Source of the DNA: Rhizobium terrae
Lineage (GTDB): Bacteria; Pseudomonadota; Alphaproteobacteria; Rhizobiales; Rhizobiaceae
Direction of reading: 5' to 3'
NCBI RefSeq assembly: GCF_003425685.1
Contig: NZ_QJKM01000005.1
Span: 248,001-312,000 of the forward strand
Length of the DNA: 64,000 bases
A program made the position numbers and the translations under genes. Under the pieces are notes generated by a model that was not told where the DNA came from, made no database searches, and saw nothing but the letters and a program-made list of their open reading frames with translations. Each line of letters starts with the position of its first letter. Position 1 is the stretch's first letter. Below, piece by piece: positions 8,318-17,492 of the stretch.

Positions 8318-10179
8318 CGCCTCCTTCCACCTCTTCCAAGGCATTCACAGAGGGCATCAACATGTACAATCCTCAAGAGCGTACGAAACCGGAAGGGACC
8401 GTCTGCGATCCCGTCTCGCTCGAAATCATCCGGGGCGCTATCGCCGCCGCCCAGTCGGAAATGGAGGCGCTGCTTGAGCGCACCGCGATTTCCGCCTTCA
8501 TTCGCGAGAAGAAGGATTTTTACACCGCTCTTTTCGACGGCGAAGGCGTGATGGCGGTCGGTTCGATGGTGCCGGTGTTCGGTGACATGACCGGGCCGGT
8601 GTTCGACAAGTTCCCGGCCGACACGATGAAGCCCGGCGATCTCTACTGGTATAACGACTGCTACGGTTCGCGCGGCGCCGTCTCCCACTCCAACGACCAG
8701 GTGCTGCTGGCGCCGGTCTTCAAGGACGGCAGGCGATGCGCCTTCGTGATGAGCTGGGCGCATTTCGCCGATATCGGCGGCATGCGTCCGGGTTCGATCA
8801 GTCCGGATGCCACCGACATCTATCAGGAAGGCATCATCATTCCGGTCACCAAGCTGATCGACGGCGGCATCACCAACGAGGCGACGCTCGATATCTTCCA
8901 CCGCAATTCGCGTTTCCCAGAACAGAGCATCGGCGACATGCGGGCGCTGATGGCGAGCGTCGACGTGGGCGTGAAGCGCATCGGCGAAATCCTTGACCGG
9001 TTCGGTTCCGACGTCGTCGGGGATGCGCTGGCGCAGTTGCTCACCCGCACCCGCAAGCTGGTGCGCACCAAGCTTGCCGAGACCTTTGACTACGGCACGC
9101 ATCGTTTCACCGACGCGATCGATACGGACGGCCATGGAAACGGCCCGTTCAAGATGCGTTTCGCACTGACCCGCGAAAAGGGTGCCGATGGTGAGGACTG
9201 GTTCACCTTCGACGCGACGGAGAGCGACGACCAGGCGCCGGGTCCGGTCAATTTCCTGATGAACCGTGGCGTGCCTGGCATGGCGCTCGGCCTGTTTTAT
9301 CTCGGTGGCGATCCGGCGCAGGTCTGCAATGCCGGCGGTCCGCAGGCCCTGCACGACGTGAAGCTGCGTCAGGGTTCTTTCCTGCAGCCGAATTTCCCGG
9401 CCTCGCTCGGCATGCGCGGTCTCACCATGATGCGCGTGCTGTCGGCACTGAACGGCCTGATTAATTCGGCGGGCGGCAAGGCGCCGGCTGCGAACTCGGC
9501 CTATGTCATCACCATCATGCGCGGCAATTACAGGGATGATGCCGGGGATCTGAAGCGCTTCCTGCTCGCCGACGGCATCGGTGTGGGTTACGGCGCGCGG
9601 CCGAACGCGGATGGCATAGATGCGGTCTATTTCGTGGCGCAGGAGAACTATCCGGTCGAATTCCTGGAGGTCGGTTATCCGGTGCGGCTCAGGACCTATG
9701 GTGTCGTCAAGGATTCCGGCGGCGCGGGCCAGTATCGTGGGGGTTGCGGCATCATCCGCGAATACGAGATCCTCGCCGAGGATATGATGCTTGCCGTGCG
9801 CATCGACAGCGTCAAGAACCCGCCCTGGGGCATCCATGGCGGCATGGGCGGCGGTACCGGGCGTGTCACCATCAATCCCGGCAAGCCTGATCAGCGCATT
9901 CTCGCGCCGCTTTCGGACGGCAACAAGCTCGTCAAGGGCGACATCCTGCGTATGGAGACCGGCGGGGGCGGCGGCTACGGCCATCCGTACGACCGCAAGC
10001 TCGATGCCGTCTTGGAAGACGTGCTCGGCGGTTTCGTCAGCGCCGAAGCGGCTCAAAAACTCTACGGCGTCGTCATGAACGGCAACAAGATCGATGAAGC
10101 GGCGACAGTGGCACTCCGCGCCAATCGTCCCGCGACCCGTGCATTCCATCGTCAGGAGTATGTCGATGTCCTCGCTTGA
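8314..10179 (+). CDS. hyuB: Hydantoinase B / 5-oxoprolinase-family subunit
   Basis: A 621-residue HyuB-family protein (DPVSLEIIRGAIAAAQSEME at the N-terminus, then ERTAISAFIREKKDFYTALFD). It would form an ATP-dependent hydrolase with HyuA that opens a lactam or hydantoin ring, as in N-methylhydantoinase and 5-oxoprolinase. The ATG at 8314 overlaps the preceding stop and follows CGGAGG. A second possible start at 8362 follows AGAGGG and would remove sixteen residues. The C-terminus (GGGGGYGHPYDR) is typical. The substrate cannot be named from sequence, since the family also includes acetone and acetophenone carboxylases. Confidence 0.88.
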   Translation: MTPPSTSSKAFTEGINMYNPQERTKPEGTVCDPVSLEIIRGAIAAAQSEMEALLERTAISAFIREKKDFYTALFDGEGVMAVGSMVPVFGDMTGPVFDKFPADTMKPGDLYWYNDCYGSRGAVSHSNDQVLLAPVFKDGRRCAFVMSWAHFADIGGMRPGSISPDATDIYQEGIIIPVTKLIDGGITNEATLDIFHRNSRFPEQSIGDMRALMASVDVGVKRIGEILDRFGSDVVGDALAQLLTRTRKLVRTKLAETFDYGTHRFTDAIDTDGHGNGPFKMRFALTREKGADGEDWFTFDATESDDQAPGPVNFLMNRGVPGMALGLFYLGGDPAQVCNAGGPQALHDVKLRQGSFLQPNFPASLGMRGLTMMRVLSALNGLINSAGGKAPAANSAYVITIMRGNYRDDAGDLKRFLLADGIGVGYGARPNADGIDAVYFVAQENYPVEFLEVGYPVRLRTYGVVKDSGGAGQYRGGCGIIREYEILAEDMMLAVRIDSVKNPPWGIHGGMGGGTGRVTINPGKPDQRILAPLSDGNKLVKGDILRMETGGGGGYGHPYDRKLDAVLEDVLGGFVSAEAAQKLYGVVMNGNKIDEAATVALRANRPATRAFHRQEYVDVLA

Positions 10180-12202
10180 GAATTCCTTGTCTGTCGCAGT
10201 CGATATCGGCGGCACTTTCACCGACGTCGCCCTTCTCGACCGCGCGACCGGCAAGGTCTGGCGGGCGAAAACGCCGAGCGTGCCATCGGATCCGTCGGAA
10301 GCCTTCCTCAACGGCATCCGGTTGGCGCTGGTCGATGCGGGCCGCGAGGCGGCTTCATTGGGGCAGGTTCTGCACGGCACGACGGTCGCCACCAACATGA
10401 TCCTGGAAGACAAAGGCGCCCGCACAGCGCTCGTCACCACGCGCGGTTTCCGCCATGTGCTGGCGATCGGCCGTCAGGACATTCCCCGCAAGGCGAACCT
10501 CTATACCTGGGTGAAGCCAGAGCGGCCGGTGCCGGCCTCGCGCATCGTCGAGGTCGATGAGCGTATCGCCGCCGGTGGCGCCGTGGTCGATGCGCTGGAC
10601 GAGGCAAGCGTTCGCAAGGCGGCCGAAGCTATCCGCGGCATGGATGTCGAAGCGGTTGGCATCTGCCTGCTGCATGCCTTCGCCAACCCGGCGCATGAAA
10701 AGCGTGCCGCAGAAATCCTGCGCGAGGAACTGCCGCATCTCGCCGTCACCACTTCGACCGACGTTCTGCCGGTCGTTCGCGAATTTGAACGGACGCTGAC
10801 GACGGTGCTGAATGCCACCGTCATGCCCGGCGTCACCACCTATGTCGGCCGGCTGGAAAAGCGGCTTGAGGACGAGAAAGTCGCCGCGCCGCTGCTGCTG
10901 ATGCAGTCGAACGGCGGCGTGGCGGGCGCCTCGACCATCCGCCAGGCGCCGGCGCTGACGGCGCTTTCCGGTCCTGCCGCCGGCGTGGTCGGTGCGCGCT
11001 CGGTCGCGGCGGCCTGCGGCATCAAGGACATCATCACCGTCGATATCGGCGGCACGAGTGCGGATATCTGCCTCATCAAGGACGGCAAGATCGGGCTCAC
11101 CCAGAACGGCAAGGTCGGCGAATGGCCACTGCCGCTGCCGATGGTCGACATGGTGACGATCGGCGCCGGCGGCGGTTCGATCGCCAAGGTGGCCGACGGT
11201 ACGCTGTCCGTCGGCCCCAAGAGTGCCGGTGCCCGTCCGGGGCCGGTGGCCTATGGTCATGGCGGCCAGAACCCGACGGTGACCGACGCGCATGTCGTGC
11301 TCGGTCATCTGCCCTCGAAACTACTCGGCGGCCGCATGGCGCTCGATGTCGAGGCGGCCCGCAAAGTGGTGGACGACAAGGTCGCAGGCCCGCTCGGCCT
11401 TTCGACGGCGGCTGCCGCCCGCGGCATCCTCGCTATCGTCGACAACAATATGGTGGGCGCCGTGCGGGTCGTTTCCGTCGAACGCGGCCATGACCCGCGC
11501 GACTTCACGCTGATGCCCTTCGGCGGCGCCGGCCCGCTGCATGGCTGCGCGCTGGCGGAACTGCTCGGCATCACCCGTGTCCTGATCGCTCCGGCCCCCG
11601 GCATTCTCTGCGCGGACGGATTGCTTGCCGCCGATCTCAAAGCCGAGTTCAGCCGCACCATGCCGAAGGCCGGTGCGATCGATGTCGGCGTGGCGAACGG
11701 CATCATCGCCGATCTCAAGAGCCAGGCGACGGCATGGTTCGAGACGGAAGGCGTTTCCGAAAAGGACCGTCGTGTGCAGACGGTGGCGCTGCTGCGCTAT
11801 CACGGCCAGGGCGGCGAACTTGCCGTTGCGTGGGGCGAGACCCGTGAGGCGATCGAGGCTGCCTTTGCCGCCGAACACAAGGCACTTTACGGCTTTACGC
11901 TGGATACGGCGATAGAACTCGTGACGCTGCGTGTCGAAGCCGCCGGTGTCACCATCGAACCGCCGCCGGCAAAGCTGGAGGCTGGCACTGATGTCACGCC
12001 GTTCGACCACGCGCCGGTGCATTTCGAAAGTGGCATCGCCAGCGTTCCGGTCGTCGACCGTTCGACGCTCGGTGCGGGTGCGACGTTCGAAGGCCCGATG
12101 ATCCTCACCCAGCTCGATACGACGACGCTTGTCGCGCCCGGCTGGACCGGTACTGTGCATCAATCCGGTGCCCTTCTTCTGACCCGCAAGCAGGATGCGT
12201 AA
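10166..12202 (+). CDS. hyuA: Hydantoinase A / 5-oxoprolinase-family subunit
   Basis: The ATP-binding partner of HyuB (678 residues), of the actin-like ATPase fold: the first phosphate loop is AVDIGGTFTD near residue 10 and the second is TVDIGGTSADI near residue 295. LHGTTVATN and the PFGGAGPLHGC block are also conserved. I chose the ATG at 10166 because AGGAG lies seven bases before it; an in-frame ATG at 10160 is too close. It overlaps hyuB by fourteen bases. With the importer and the M20 peptidase it suggests uptake and stepwise hydrolysis of a cyclic amide. Confidence 0.9.
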   Translation: MSSLENSLSVAVDIGGTFTDVALLDRATGKVWRAKTPSVPSDPSEAFLNGIRLALVDAGREAASLGQVLHGTTVATNMILEDKGARTALVTTRGFRHVLAIGRQDIPRKANLYTWVKPERPVPASRIVEVDERIAAGGAVVDALDEASVRKAAEAIRGMDVEAVGICLLHAFANPAHEKRAAEILREELPHLAVTTSTDVLPVVREFERTLTTVLNATVMPGVTTYVGRLEKRLEDEKVAAPLLLMQSNGGVAGASTIRQAPALTALSGPAAGVVGARSVAAACGIKDIITVDIGGTSADICLIKDGKIGLTQNGKVGEWPLPLPMVDMVTIGAGGGSIAKVADGTLSVGPKSAGARPGPVAYGHGGQNPTVTDAHVVLGHLPSKLLGGRMALDVEAARKVVDDKVAGPLGLSTAAAARGILAIVDNNMVGAVRVVSVERGHDPRDFTLMPFGGAGPLHGCALAELLGITRVLIAPAPGILCADGLLAADLKAEFSRTMPKAGAIDVGVANGIIADLKSQATAWFETEGVSEKDRRVQTVALLRYHGQGGELAVAWGETREAIEAAFAAEHKALYGFTLDTAIELVTLRVEAAGVTIEPPPAKLEAGTDVTPFDHAPVHFESGIASVPVVDRSTLGAGATFEGPMILTQLDTTTLVAPGWTGTVHQSGALLLTRKQDA

Positions 12203-12203
12203 T

Positions 12204-13577
12204 ATGACCGAAGTCAAAACCGATCTGGAACGCGTCTTCGCGCATATCGAGGAAAACCGCGAAAGCTTCATCGAACGGGTGATGGATTATGTCCGCCATC
12301 CCTCGATCAGCGCCCAGAACAACGGCATCAAGGAGGTGGCGGCCATCCTCGTCGACATGCTGAACGGCATGGGCATGGAAGCGACGACCATCCCGACGAG
12401 AAACCACCCGATGGTTCTCGGCCGCATGGAAAAGCAACCGGGCAAGCCGACCGTGCTGCTCTACGGTCACTACGACGTTCAGCCGCCGGAGCCCTATGAT
12501 CTGTGGGATAGCCCTCCCTTCGAACCGACCATCCGCAATGGCCGCATCTATGCGCGCGGCATCGGCGACAACAAGGGTCAGCATTTTGCCCAGCTCATGG
12601 CGCTGGAATCGCATCTGAAGGTGACCGGCGAGCTGCCCTGCAACGTCATCTTTCTGCTGGAAGGCGAGGAAGAAATCGGCAGTCCGCATATCGCCGAGTT
12701 CGTCGCCGAGCATGCCGACAAGCTCGATGCCGACCTTGTCGTCACCTCCGACGGTCCGCTGCATGAATCGGATATGCCGATCATCACTTTTGGCGTGCGC
12801 GGTGTCGCGTCCTTCGAGCTGCGCTGCAAGACGGCCAATCGCGATGCCCATTCCGGCAATTTCGGCGGCGTGATGCCGAATGCGATCTGGAAGCTGGTGC
12901 ATCTGCTGGCCACCATGAAGAACGACCGCGGCGAGATCACCATCGACGGGTTGCATGATGTCGTCGTGCCGCCGACCAATATGGAACGCGATGCGGTGGA
13001 CAAGCTGCCGCTCGACCTCGATGCGATCAAGGCCGATCTCGGCATCAAGGAACTCGACCAGCCGCTCGACCGCGGTTATTTCGACCGGCTGATGTTTTAT
13101 CCGACGCTGACGATCAACGGTCTGCAGGGCGGTTACGGCGGGCCGGGCCAGAAAACGGTTCTGCCTTGCGAGGCGTTTGCCAAGTGCGACATCCGCCTCG
13201 TCGAAAGTCTGACGCCGGACTACGTGTTCGAGAAGGTCAGGGCGCATGTCGCCGCTCACGCGCCGGATGTGGAATTCGTGCCGCAGAACGCCATGCTGCC
13301 GTCAAAGACGCCGATGGACAATCCGTTCGCCGCGGTCATCCGGGACGCGATCGTTGCGGCCCGCGGCGTCGAACCGCTGCTTTATCCTACCGTCGGCGGC
13401 TCGCTGCCGGATTACGTCTTCACCAAAATCCTGAAAAAACCTGCCTTCGTGGTGCCCTATGCCAATGCGGACGAGGCGAACCATGCGCCGAACGAGAACC
13501 TGAAGATCGGCCTCTTCATCGACGGCATCAAGACGGGAGCGGCGCTACTTTCGAAGTTGGGGGAGATGAAGGTATAG
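12204..13577 (+). CDS. M20-family metallopeptidase (dipeptidase-like)
   Basis: A zinc peptidase of 457 residues, cytoplasmic. It carries LLYGHYDVQPPEPYDLW (first metal His and catalytic Asp, near residues 90-105), ARGIGDNKGQ (bridging Asp), FLLEGEEEIGSPH (general-base and metal Glu) and the dimerisation insert with DAHSGNFGGVMPNA. It is the PepV/CNDP-like branch, which cleaves dipeptides or N-acylated amino acids. The ATG two bases after the hyuA stop follows AGCAGG; an in-frame ATG nine bases earlier is an alternative. It is the last gene of the operon. Confidence 0.9.
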   Translation: MTEVKTDLERVFAHIEENRESFIERVMDYVRHPSISAQNNGIKEVAAILVDMLNGMGMEATTIPTRNHPMVLGRMEKQPGKPTVLLYGHYDVQPPEPYDLWDSPPFEPTIRNGRIYARGIGDNKGQHFAQLMALESHLKVTGELPCNVIFLLEGEEEIGSPHIAEFVAEHADKLDADLVVTSDGPLHESDMPIITFGVRGVASFELRCKTANRDAHSGNFGGVMPNAIWKLVHLLATMKNDRGEITIDGLHDVVVPPTNMERDAVDKLPLDLDAIKADLGIKELDQPLDRGYFDRLMFYPTLTINGLQGGYGGPGQKTVLPCEAFAKCDIRLVESLTPDYVFEKVRAHVAAHAPDVEFVPQNAMLPSKTPMDNPFAAVIRDAIVAARGVEPLLYPTVGGSLPDYVFTKILKKPAFVVPYANADEANHAPNENLKIGLFIDGIKTGAALLSKLGEMKV

Positions 13578-13763
13578 CTGATATGGCTCCTTAAAGCTGC
13601 AGTTCATGAGCTCTTCCTCTCGTGACGTGCGAAAGCATGTGCTTCCCAAATCCAGGCCCGATGGCTGACTGCAAACGCAACTGCGCTTGCAAGTCGGCCG
13701 AATAAGAGAAAAAGATGCGGGCAATCAGTCGGCGCACAGCGTCGACGATCCAGAAGACATGTT

Positions 13764-15182
13764 ATGGAGAAGTCCTTGTCCGATCGCGTCAGCCAATTTA
13801 TCGCCCGTCTCGAAGGCAAGCTGGATGCTGCCGGAATCCTTGTCGGCAGCGCGATTTCCGAGGGTTATGCAGCCGATGCGACGGCACGCGGTGCGCTGCC
13901 GCTGGCGGTGCTGCGTCCGCGCAATACGGAAGACGTTTCGATCATTCTCGCCGCAGCCAGCGAGATCGGGCAGCCGATCGTCGTACAGGGCGGCCGGACC
14001 GGCCTTTCCGGAGCCTCCCGCCCCTTGGCCGGCGAAGTGTCGCTCTCGCTCGAGCGTTTGAGCGGCGTGGAATCGATCGATGCCGCAGCGCAGACGCTGA
14101 TTGCCGGCGCCGGAACGCCGCTGCAGCTCGTCCAGCAGGCGGCGGAGGATGCGGACCTCTATTTCGGCGTCGATATCGGCGCCCGCGGCACGGCGACCGT
14201 GGGCGGTAATATCGGCACCAATGCCGGCGGCATCCGTGTGCTGCGGTACGGCATGTACCGGGCGCAGGTCATGGGTGTCGAGGCGGTGCTGGCGGATGGC
14301 ACGATCCTGTCTTCGCTGAAAGGCCTGCTGAAGGATAATTCCGGCTATAACTTGAGCCCGCTCTTCATCGGCACCGAAGGCACGATCGGCGTCGTCACGC
14401 GCGCCTGCCTGAAACTGCATCCGAAGCCGAAGATCGAGCGCAACGCCTTCGTCGCGTTGCCCTCGCTTGCGGCGGCGCAGCAGCTTCTGGCACGGCTCCG
14501 GGTCGAACTTTCCGGACTTCTCTCCGCCTTCGAGGCGATCTTTCCGAATATCTACGAAAAGACGGTCGGCTACATGGGCATCCGCCCGCCGGTCGAAACC
14601 GGCGCCGGCATGTATGCGATGATCGAGATTCAGGGCCAGTCGCCGGAACAGGATAACGAGCGTTTCGAGGCTGCCTTGGCACAGGCGCTGGAGGATGGGC
14701 TTGCGACCGACGTCGTGCTTTCTAATTCGATGCGGGAATCTGCCGCTCTCTGGGCGATCCGCGACGGCATCAACGACTTCCTGTTCAGTAACGGCGTGAT
14801 GGTCGGCTTCGATATTTCGGTGCCGCTCGGCCGCATGCAGGAATTTCTCGATACGGTGAAGCCGGCGATCCAGGAGATCGACCCGGATAACCAGACCTAT
14901 GTCTTCGGCCACCTGGGCGACGGCAACCTGCACTACTGCATGTTCACCAATGCCTACGAGAAGGTCGCGGAGGTGATCTTCTCAGGCATCGCCAGGGTTG
15001 GCGGAGGGGTATCAGCGGAACACGGTATCGGTACCGATAAGCGCCGTTATCTGAAATACGCTCGCAGTGCGGCAGAGATCGCCACGATGCAGCGGATGAA
15101 GATCGCCTTCGACCCCAACTACATCCTCAATCGGGGCAGGGTCTTCGAAGCGCCGGCTTCTATTGTCGATCAGCCTTGCTGA
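13764..15182 (+). CDS. FAD-linked oxidase, D-2-hydroxyacid dehydrogenase type
   Basis: A flavoprotein of 472 residues of the GlcD/D-2-hydroxyglutarate dehydrogenase group. The FAD-binding PP-loop region has VVQGGRTGLSGASRP near residues 70-85 and GGNIGTNAGGIRVLRYG near 145-160. The C-terminal substrate domain carries FGHLGDGNLHY (metal and substrate ligands) and GGVSAEHGIGTDK. It oxidises a 2-hydroxyacid and passes electrons to a carrier. It stands 186 bases after the peptidase gene, so it may be a separate unit. The Shine-Dalgarno match is weak. Confidence 0.87.
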   Translation: MEKSLSDRVSQFIARLEGKLDAAGILVGSAISEGYAADATARGALPLAVLRPRNTEDVSIILAAASEIGQPIVVQGGRTGLSGASRPLAGEVSLSLERLSGVESIDAAAQTLIAGAGTPLQLVQQAAEDADLYFGVDIGARGTATVGGNIGTNAGGIRVLRYGMYRAQVMGVEAVLADGTILSSLKGLLKDNSGYNLSPLFIGTEGTIGVVTRACLKLHPKPKIERNAFVALPSLAAAQQLLARLRVELSGLLSAFEAIFPNIYEKTVGYMGIRPPVETGAGMYAMIEIQGQSPEQDNERFEAALAQALEDGLATDVVLSNSMRESAALWAIRDGINDFLFSNGVMVGFDISVPLGRMQEFLDTVKPAIQEIDPDNQTYVFGHLGDGNLHYCMFTNAYEKVAEVIFSGIARVGGGVSAEHGIGTDKRRYLKYARSAAEIATMQRMKIAFDPNYILNRGRVFEAPASIVDQPC

Positions 15183-15466
15183 ATGCCGCCGCGTATCGTT
15201 CGGGCCTTCGATTTTGCGATGCTCGTCCGAGGCGCTGGCGAATTTGAGATCGGGGCATTCGATCGTTGGCAGGCTGCTGTCGACCGAATGGGCTTTCAGG
15301 CCCGCATCGCAGACGGCGCGGCCGAAAGGCGGATTGGCAGGTCCATGAAAGTATGCCGGGACGATAGGGGCCTTGGCAGACGAAGGCAATCGCCTGCCTG
15401 CAATTTCGTTCAAGATCATTGCGGCTCATTTCGGTAGGTCCGGACGAAAACCCGAAAGGATCGAAT

Positions 15467-16078
15467 ATGAGTGTGGAATTCCTGATCACGTCCCTCATCG
15501 TCGTCGCCTCGCCGGGCACCGGGGTGCTGATCACGCTCGCTGCGGGCCTCTCGCGCGGGACACGGGCGAGCATTGTCGCCGCCTTCGGCTGCACGCTGGG
15601 CATCCTGCCGCATATGGCGGCGGCGATCTCGGGGCTGGCGGCGCTACTGCATGCCAGCGCGCTCGCCTTCGAAGCCATCAGATATCTCGGCGTCGCCTAT
15701 CTTCTGTTCATGGCCTGGCAGGTGTTGAAGGAAAAGGGCGCGCTGACCGTCGAGACCGAAAACGTGCCGAAATCCGCATGGCAGGTCATCGTCTCGTCGA
15801 TCCTCGCCAATGTGCTCAATCCCAAACTGTCGATCTTCTTCTTTGCCTTCCTGCCGCAGTTCGTCGGCCCAGGCGAAGCGGCGCCTGTTATTCGGATGAC
15901 CGAGCTCAGCCTCGTCTTCATGCTGATGACTTTCGGTGTCTTCGTGATCTACGGACTGTTCGCCGCTGCGGTGCGCAATCACATCATCTCGCGACCGGCT
16001 ATCCTGGCCTGGATGCGGCGCGCCTTCGCCGGTGCCTTCGTTCTCCTCGGCGCCCGGCTTGCGCTTGCAGAGCGCTGA
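15467..16078 (+). CDS. LysE/RhtB-family amino-acid exporter
   Basis: An inner-membrane exporter of 203 residues. The LysE signature is present: ASPGTGVLITLAAGLSRGTRASIVAAFG compressed near residues 12-40, and NVLNPKLSIFFFAFLPQF near 118-135. Several hydrophobic segments cover the length. The start ATG follows AAAGGA; the frame is open further upstream without a ribosome site. The substrate is probably an amino acid or similar metabolite. The 285 bases before it hold no convincing gene. Confidence 0.9.
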   Translation: MSVEFLITSLIVVASPGTGVLITLAAGLSRGTRASIVAAFGCTLGILPHMAAAISGLAALLHASALAFEAIRYLGVAYLLFMAWQVLKEKGALTVETENVPKSAWQVIVSSILANVLNPKLSIFFFAFLPQFVGPGEAAPVIRMTELSLVFMLMTFGVFVIYGLFAAAVRNHIISRPAILAWMRRAFAGAFVLLGARLALAER

Positions 16079-16269
16079 TGTGCGGGTTTATGCCGGATTT
16101 CCGTGACAGAGGGAACCGTGAGGCCCGGATCCGGCCCCGACCCGAGAAGACGACATGATTCCGCCACTGCGGCTCTCATTTTTATTACCTGCCGCATAAT
16201 TGAGACCATGCCGCTCCTCCCGCATGATCGCCCTGCCTGAACGAACAGGACGACAAAGGAGATGAAGAC

Positions 16270-16635
16270 ATGACCGATGCGAACATCAAGGCCGAACATT
16301 ATCTCGCCATCTGGAACGAGACCGATGCAGAGCGCCGCAGGACAATGATTTCGAAGGCGTGGACGGAAGATGCCGTTTATGTCGATCCGTTGATGCGCGG
16401 CGAGGGCCACGAGCATATCGGCGCCCTCGTCGAAGGCGTGCAGGCCCGCTTTCCCGGTTTCCGCTTCACGCTGATCGGCAGAGCCGACGGGTATGGTGAC
16501 AACCTGCGCTTTTCCTGGGGGCTCGGGCCCGAGGGTGCGGAACCGATCGTCAAGGGCACCGATTTCGCCGTTTTGGAGAACGGTCGCCTGAAGGCCGTTC
16601 ACGGTTTCCTCGATCAGGTTCCGGCTGTCGCATGA
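16270..16635 (+). CDS. NTF2-like (SnoaL-fold) protein
   Basis: A small cone-shaped alpha+beta protein of 121 residues with a conserved SnoaL-like pattern: YLAIWNETDAERRRTMISKAWTEDAVYVDPL..., then GHEHIGALVEGVQARFPGFRF and a C-terminal strand pair (HGFLDQVP). Such folds serve as isomerases, hydrolases or binding pockets, and no catalytic residues allow a choice. AAAGGAGA precedes the ATG. The stop overlaps the next gene by four bases, so it is co-translated with the XRE regulator and may be the target or ligand processor of that switch. Confidence 0.82.
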   Translation: MTDANIKAEHYLAIWNETDAERRRTMISKAWTEDAVYVDPLMRGEGHEHIGALVEGVQARFPGFRFTLIGRADGYGDNLRFSWGLGPEGAEPIVKGTDFAVLENGRLKAVHGFLDQVPAVA

Positions 16636-17480
16636 CGGTGCTCGCCTCCGCCCGCCCGTCCGTTCGTCCCCTTGGGGATTTCCTGCGCGAATGGCGACGC
16701 CGCCGGCGCATGAGCCAGCTCGATCTGGCGCTCGAAGCTGATATTTCGCAGCGGCACCTGAGCTTCATCGAGAGCGGCCGGTCGGTCCCGAGCCGGGACA
16801 TGCTGCTGCATCTGGCGGAGCGGCTCGGCGTACCGCTCCGCGAACGCAATCCGATGCTGATCGCTGCCGGTTTCGCGCCCGCTTTCGTGGAACGCCGCCT
16901 GGACGATCCGATGCTGGCTCCGGCCCGGCGGGCGATCGACATGGTGCTGAAGGGACATGAGCCGTTTCCCGCGCTCGCCATCGACCGGCACTGGACGCTG
17001 GTGGCGGCGAACGGTGCCGTCGCGCCCCTGCTCGCCGGCGTCGCCGATCTCTCTCTGCTCGAAGGGCAGGTGAACGTCCTGCGGCTCAGCCTGCACCCCG
17101 GCGGGCTTGCCTCGCAGATCGCCAATCTTCCGGAGTGGCGGGACCATCTTCTGGAGAACCTGCAGCAGCAGATCGCTGCAACCGGTGACCGGTTCCTCGA
17201 GAGCCTGCTGAAGGAACTGCGCGACTATCCGGTGCCTGCCGGATCGTTGTCGATCTCGAACCGGGATTATGCCGGTATCGCGGTGCCGATGGAACTCAGA
17301 ACGGAAAAGGGGCTTCTGTCCTTCATTTCCACGACCACGGTCTTCGGCACTCCGGTCGACGTGACGCTTTCGGAACTGGCGATCGAATCCTTCTTTCCCG
17401 CCAATGACGAAACGGCCCGGCTCCTGCGCCAGATGGCAGAAGCCGGGCCGCCGAAAATCGAGGATGAGTTCAGCGGGTGA
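16632..17480 (+). CDS. XRE regulator with MmyB-like ligand domain
   Basis: A DNA-binding regulator of 282 residues. The N-terminal helix-turn-helix is near residues 15-70 (FLREWRRRRRMSQLDLAL, then ISQRHLSFIESGRSVPSRDM). The remaining two thirds is the PAS-like MmyB ligand-binding domain (DRHWTLVAANGAVAPLLAG, then TTTVFGTPVDVTLSELAIESFFPAN). The MmyB group is known to bind fatty-acid-like ligands in some actinobacteria; the ligand here is unknown. It starts within the stop of the NTF2-like gene and ends 12 bases from the convergent chemoreceptor gene. Confidence 0.9.
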   Translation: MTVLASARPSVRPLGDFLREWRRRRRMSQLDLALEADISQRHLSFIESGRSVPSRDMLLHLAERLGVPLRERNPMLIAAGFAPAFVERRLDDPMLAPARRAIDMVLKGHEPFPALAIDRHWTLVAANGAVAPLLAGVADLSLLEGQVNVLRLSLHPGGLASQIANLPEWRDHLLENLQQQIAATGDRFLESLLKELRDYPVPAGSLSISNRDYAGIAVPMELRTEKGLLSFISTTTVFGTPVDVTLSELAIESFFPANDETARLLRQMAEAGPPKIEDEFSG

Positions 17481-17492
17481 AATTCAATCCGC

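Noticed and set aside
8236..10440. Long open frame on the minus strand across hyuB
   Set aside because: It mirrors codon bias of the real HyuB gene, has a low-complexity Arg/Ala/His composition and no ribosome site or family motif.
13660..13705. Imperfect hairpin after the M20 peptidase gene
   Set aside because: The stem has a bulge and mismatch and no T run follows, so operon termination here is not supported.
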